The notes below the pieces were generated by a model. The model was given only the letters and a program-made list of their open reading frames with translations. It was not told where the DNA came from and searched no databases. The position numbers and the translations under genes were made by a program. A DNA stretch of 18,112 nucleotides, taken from the NCBI GenBank assembly GCA_002316835.1, contig DCEG01000060.1:1-18112 (forward strand), read 5' to 3'. This DNA is from Bacteroidales bacterium UBA1035. Its GTDB lineage: Bacteria; Bacteroidota; Bacteroidia; Bacteroidales; Dysgonomonadaceae. Below are positions 15,053 through 18,112 of this stretch, piece by piece (within the stretch, counting starts at the first letter, position 1; every line of letters starts with the position of its first letter).

Positions 15053-15877
15053 ATGATTCTATTTAAACCTCATCCTGCCTTGGAACATCTCATTTACTTC
15101 TACGTATATAATGAGATTGATTTCTCTTCTATTCAATCATCGAATCAATACTTATTCACTCCCACGCACAAAAAATTCATTGCCATATATCTGGAAGATC
15201 CTATTACCGTTAGCTCTCAGGAAAGAACTGAAGAGGTGAAAGAGTTTGTTATCGTTGGCCCACAGACAAGGCCTGTGAATCTCAATCTTAACCGAAAACA
15301 CCGGATGTTAGCTATCAAACTGAAACCTTGTGCACAACACTATATGCTAAATGGATTTCCCATGCATCGTCTTGCTGATAGTTACCTGAAAGGTGGAGAT
15401 GTTTTTAACAATCATGGTACGGAACTAATGGAAAAACTAAAACAAGTTCAGAAACCTTTGATGTTAAAAGTATATTTGGATGAATTTTTTCTGAAAATCG
15501 CAAAAACAGCTAGTAAACAAAGCAAGATTGACCTTATGCTGGAGGAAATGGAGATATTTCAAAGTGTGGATGAATTGTCGCGTTCGGCAAATATAAGTGC
15601 TCGCCAGTTTGAGAGGATTTGCAATGAAAGACTTGGGATGCCGCCCAAATTATATCTGCGAATAAAACGTTTTTCAAAAGCGTATGCTCTGAAAGAACTG
15701 AATCCGGAGTTGAAATGGACAGATGTAGCGCATATTTTCAATTATTACGATCAAATGCACCTGATACGAGATTTCAGGGAATTTGCGGGTTATACTCCCA
15801 GTGAAATCGATACAATTGTTGAAAGGTCAATAAAAAATTACGCCAATTTTGAGGTAAGGAGTTCGAGTTTTTATTAG
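15053..15877 (+). CDS. AraC-family transcriptional regulator
   Basis: A 274-residue regulator. The C-terminal part carries the two helix-turn-helix motifs of AraC/XylS proteins: 171-195 (SVDELSRSANISARQFERI) and 221-251 (KWTDVAHIFNYYDQMHLIR, F-R-E-F-x-G-Y-T-P-S-E). The N-terminal about 150 residues form a sensing or oligomerisation domain of the type found in many Bacteroidota AraC proteins (H-P-A-L-E-H-L-I opening, FVIVGPQTRPV at 66-76, LKPCAQHYML about 90-99). The ligand is unknown. AAAGGA at 15044-15049 could serve as a Shine-Dalgarno sequence, although the spacing to the ATG at 15053 is tight. It is divergent from the five-gene hydrolase cluster across 135 bases, so it is the likely regulator of that cluster. 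Its last 4 bases overlap the end of the convergent lipoprotein gene. Confidence 0.93.
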   Translation: MILFKPHPALEHLIYFYVYNEIDFSSIQSSNQYLFTPTHKKFIAIYLEDPITVSSQERTEEVKEFVIVGPQTRPVNLNLNRKHRMLAIKLKPCAQHYMLNGFPMHRLADSYLKGGDVFNNHGTELMEKLKQVQKPLMLKVYLDEFFLKIAKTASKQSKIDLMLEEMEIFQSVDELSRSANISARQFERICNERLGMPPKLYLRIKRFSKAYALKELNPELKWTDVAHIFNYYDQMHLIRDFREFAGYTPSEIDTIVERSIKNYANFEVRSSSFY

Positions 15878-16617
15878 ATTTTATCCTTTTTCTGAAGAGT
15901 AAAGTCATATCTCATAATATAACCGAAAGCTCTATATCGTTCTGGAAAATTTTTAGGTGAAAATGAATTATAATATACCCAGTTACTTGCTTCATCAAAA
16001 AAAACATTCATATAATCAATTGCTGAAATCAGTTCAATAGTATTTGGATCGATGAATGCATAAGAACCTCTATACGAACTGGCATTGCCTACTGAAAAAA
16101 TTGTTTTTGTTTCAAAAAAGATAGAAAATTTATTAATATCGCCATAGCCGACTGTCATCCATTCCTGACCAGGTTGACGGTGTTCTTCAGGCATTTTAAG
16201 CATAAATTTATTATTTTGAAATTTGTATTGAAATTTATGATTATGTGAAATTGATGCTGCCCACATATCAGGTTTATTTTCATCTTTGTAATTGATGTTT
16301 CTTCCAATATGTATGATCCCTTTTGCATAGACGCTATCTTTTCCTTCAATAAAAGTAAAGTTCGTTTGCTTAATTTTTTTATGAAAATTATAACTTTCAA
16401 GAAACCAGACGTTTTTTAAAGTAGTGTCTTTCTCTAAAACAGCTCCGTTATCACTGCCGATAAAGGAATTATACATCACTAAAAGAGAGTCAGAAAATAC
16501 AGAATGAATTAAAACAAGTTTATTAGAAGCAATTACTTCGTCAAAATTTCTTTCACAACTGAAAAAAGATGAGATAAGAATTGATACAAACAGTATCGAA
16601 ATAATATTGTGTCTCAT
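15874..16617 (-). CDS. Hypothetical lipoprotein
   Basis: A 247-residue protein with a lipoprotein-type signal (hydrophobic 5-19, then F-F-S-C21-E-R-N), so it is probably anchored by C21 in a membrane facing the periplasm or surface. I do not recognise the family. The mature part is rich in beta-strand-forming residues and aromatics, with no repeated motif or catalytic signature (for example FVDPNTIELIS-like and YRAFGYIMRYDFTL near the end). It is among the most AT-rich genes of the window. The stop overlaps the araC-type stop tail to tail, so it has no room for a separate terminator. rnhB lies 54 bases upstream on the same strand and may or may not share its transcript. Confidence 0.8.
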   Translation of the reverse strand: MRHNIISILFVSILISSFFSCERNFDEVIASNKLVLIHSVFSDSLLVMYNSFIGSDNGAVLEKDTTLKNVWFLESYNFHKKIKQTNFTFIEGKDSVYAKGIIHIGRNINYKDENKPDMWAASISHNHKFQYKFQNNKFMLKMPEEHRQPGQEWMTVGYGDINKFSIFFETKTIFSVGNASSYRGSYAFIDPNTIELISAIDYMNVFFDEASNWVYYNSFSPKNFPERYRAFGYIMRYDFTLQKKDKI

Positions 16618-16671
16618 AATAAGTATTTTTGGTTTTACGATATATTGCGAATATACAAACTAATTTTCAAC

Positions 16672-17286
16672 CTACCAAACAATCACCAACTGCCTCTCCA
16701 CCAAATTAAAACTTTTCCGATGATGTTCCGTTATTCCATATTTTTTTATTGCTTCTCGATGGGTTTTAGTGGGATAACCCTTGTTGGATGCCCAATCGTA
16801 AACAGGAAATTGGGTGTGTAAATTTTGCATATACTCATCCCGATAAGTTTTTGCCAGCACCGATGCCGCCGCAATAGACAAGTATTTGCCGTCGCCCTTA
16901 ACCACAAGCGTATGTGGAATGTTTTCGAACGGACGGAACCGGTTGCCGTCCACCAAAATATGTTCCGGCCTTACGGTTAGCTTCGCTAATGCTTTGTGCA
17001 TAGCCTTTATCGATGCCCACAGAATGTTTATTTCGTCAATTTCTTCCGGTGAACAAATCTCAACGGCGTAGCACAAAGCATTTTGTTCGATTATCGATCG
17101 CAGCCGATTTCTGTCTTTTTCCGATAATTGTTTGGAATCATTAAGCTCATCGCATCGAAAATCGGGTGGGAGAATTACAGCAGCAGCAAAAACAGGCCCG
17201 GCTAAGCAGCCTCGCCCTGCTTCATCGCAGCCTGCTTCAATGCAATTGGGACGAAGACAAATATCTAATGCCGTGTGATGTTTCAT
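16672..17286 (-). CDS. rnhB: Ribonuclease HII
   Basis: A 204-residue enzyme of normal length that cleaves the RNA strand of RNA-DNA hybrids and starts removal of misincorporated ribonucleotides from DNA. The family signature is complete: G19-C-D21-E22-A-G-R-G with the first two acidic metal ligands, D50-S-K-Q-L, D113 in LVDGNR, and the GDGKYLSIAAASVLAK segment (131-146) followed by TYRD, which supplies the remaining acidic residue. The ATG overlaps the stop of the upstream metallophosphoesterase gene (ATGA), so the two are translationally coupled. The start could not be much further upstream without entering that gene. Confidence 0.97.
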   Translation of the reverse strand: MKHHTALDICLRPNCIEAGCDEAGRGCLAGPVFAAAVILPPDFRCDELNDSKQLSEKDRNRLRSIIEQNALCYAVEICSPEEIDEINILWASIKAMHKALAKLTVRPEHILVDGNRFRPFENIPHTLVVKGDGKYLSIAAASVLAKTYRDEYMQNLHTQFPVYDWASNKGYPTKTHREAIKKYGITEHHRKSFNLVERQLVIVW

Positions 17287-18112
17287 TTAAGATTGATCTC
17301 CAGTTTATTATCCGCAGGTGGAAAATCAAGTTGAAACGATTCAATATCAAAATCTTCACTATCCATTAACGTTGCAAATTGTTTGATGGAATGTAGTGTG
17401 TTCTCATCCAGCACTTCATCGCCTTTCAGGTGCAAAATATTTATGTGGGTGAGCAGTTCAATTAACGCTTCCCGGGCATCGGCGGCAATGGGTATTTCTG
17501 CTTGTTGAAGTCGTGTTTTAATTCCTCGGCGAATAATCGTCTCCATTTTTTTACGGTATTTTTCCTGCAAATCGGGTATGCCGGGAATAGAATTAATAAA
17601 ACTGGTTTCTATGGAAAGCGATTTCCCGTCAAGCGTAATCAACCTGTAAGGAAACGGATATTGCGACAAACTTCCGGTTTCCACGTCATATATTGTGTTT
17701 CCTGTGGAAGTCGTGAGTTGCGAAATATCATTAGAATGGAAATGTCCCGTGAATACAATTTCCAATTTGGCATCGGCAAGGGTTTTGGCCGTTGATTCCC
17801 AGTTTTCTAATAAATGGTTAGGGAAAAATGTGGCTTGATATGGCATATGTTCGATGGTGCCGTGATGCATCATTCCCAACACAGTAATATTTTTCGCATT
17901 TGCTTCCCGAAGAATTTCGAGTGCCCAATTCATTGTTGATGGAAGAATTCGCCCACCCGAAATGGATGTAGTTTTATGCTCCGCATATCGATTTGTATCG
18001 AAACAAAGCAACCATGTTTCTTTATTAATTTCAGCGAGATAGCTTAACGATTCACTATCACGTTTTAGTGCATCGCCAAAGCCGAACGACTTGTAAAATT
18101 CTGCAAACTCTT
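17283..18112 (-). CDS. Calcineurin-like metallophosphoesterase, C-terminal part (5' truncated by window)
   Basis: The frame stays open to the window edge, giving 275 visible residues; a TTG at 18011 is not the real start because protein-like sequence (EFAEFYKSFGFGDAL...) continues above it. The visible part contains two late metal-binding motifs of calcineurin-like phosphoesterases: GMMHHG (about residue 81 of the visible part) and TGHFHSND (about 128). The early D-x-H, GD and GNHD motifs must lie outside the window. The C-terminus is an additional helical region (about 175-275) of unknown role. Such proteins hydrolyse phosphomono- or diesters; the substrate is unknown. Its TGA overlaps the rnhB start. 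Confidence 0.88.
   Translation of the reverse strand, partial: EFAEFYKSFGFGDALKRDSESLSYLAEINKETWLLCFDTNRYAEHKTTSISGGRILPSTMNWALEILREANAKNITVLGMMHHGTIEHMPYQATFFPNHLLENWESTAKTLADAKLEIVFTGHFHSNDISQLTTSTGNTIYDVETGSLSQYPFPYRLITLDGKSLSIETSFINSIPGIPDLQEKYRKKMETIIRRGIKTRLQQAEIPIAADAREALIELLTHINILHLKGDEVLDENTLHSIKQFATLMDSEDFDIESFQLDFPPADNKLEINLK

Noticed and set aside
17283..18011. Complete metallophosphoesterase gene starting at 18011
   Set aside because: The codon at 18011 is TTG and the frame continues with protein-like sequence to the window edge, while the early metal-binding motifs are missing.

Overview
The window reads as chromosomal DNA of a member of the Bacteroidota, most likely of the order Bacteroidales. 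The reasons are the C-terminus of a BatE-type aerotolerance protein, several exact or near-exact copies of the Bacteroidota -7 promoter element TAnnTTTG, mostly weak Shine-Dalgarno sequences, AT-rich spacers, and gene families typical of the group. No insertion sequence, integrase, rRNA or CRISPR array is visible. Both ends cut a gene: batE on the left and a metallophosphoesterase gene on the right.

Positions 1-2990 run mainly rightward: the end of batE, a membrane PAP2 phosphatase translationally coupled to it (ATGA overlap), a small HTH protein with its own promoter and terminator, and a three-domain DUF2007-Usp-Usp stress protein. This last gene converges on a leftward tRNA-Cys(GCA), and a 12-bp hairpin between them can terminate both. 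Positions 3055-7432 hold housekeeping genes: radA leftward, then tex and a beta-carbonic anhydrase rightward, with a radA/tex divergent promoter region between. Positions 7433-7760 appear non-coding, with a nested inverted repeat and short direct repeats. Leftward from 9513 come a small beta-grasp-like protein and a lipoprotein 5'-nucleotidase.

Positions 9731-14917 form the accessory part of the window: five closely packed leftward genes (gaps of 5 to 20 bases). In transcription order they are a 71-residue protein whose first residues resemble a contractile tail sheath N-terminus, two secreted paralogues with an EreA/ChaN-like motif pattern (630 and 402 residues, the longer with an extra C-terminal domain), and two secreted alpha/beta hydrolases that are tandem duplicates. 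A divergently transcribed AraC-family regulator (15053-15877) is the obvious candidate controller. I infer that these genes form a regulated periplasmic or surface hydrolase module with an unknown substrate, and this is the best candidate here for an undescribed system.

The right end holds an unrecognised lipoprotein whose 3' end overlaps the araC-type gene tail to tail by 4 bases, then rnhB (RNase HII) coupled by an ATGA overlap to the metallophosphoesterase gene that runs off the window.
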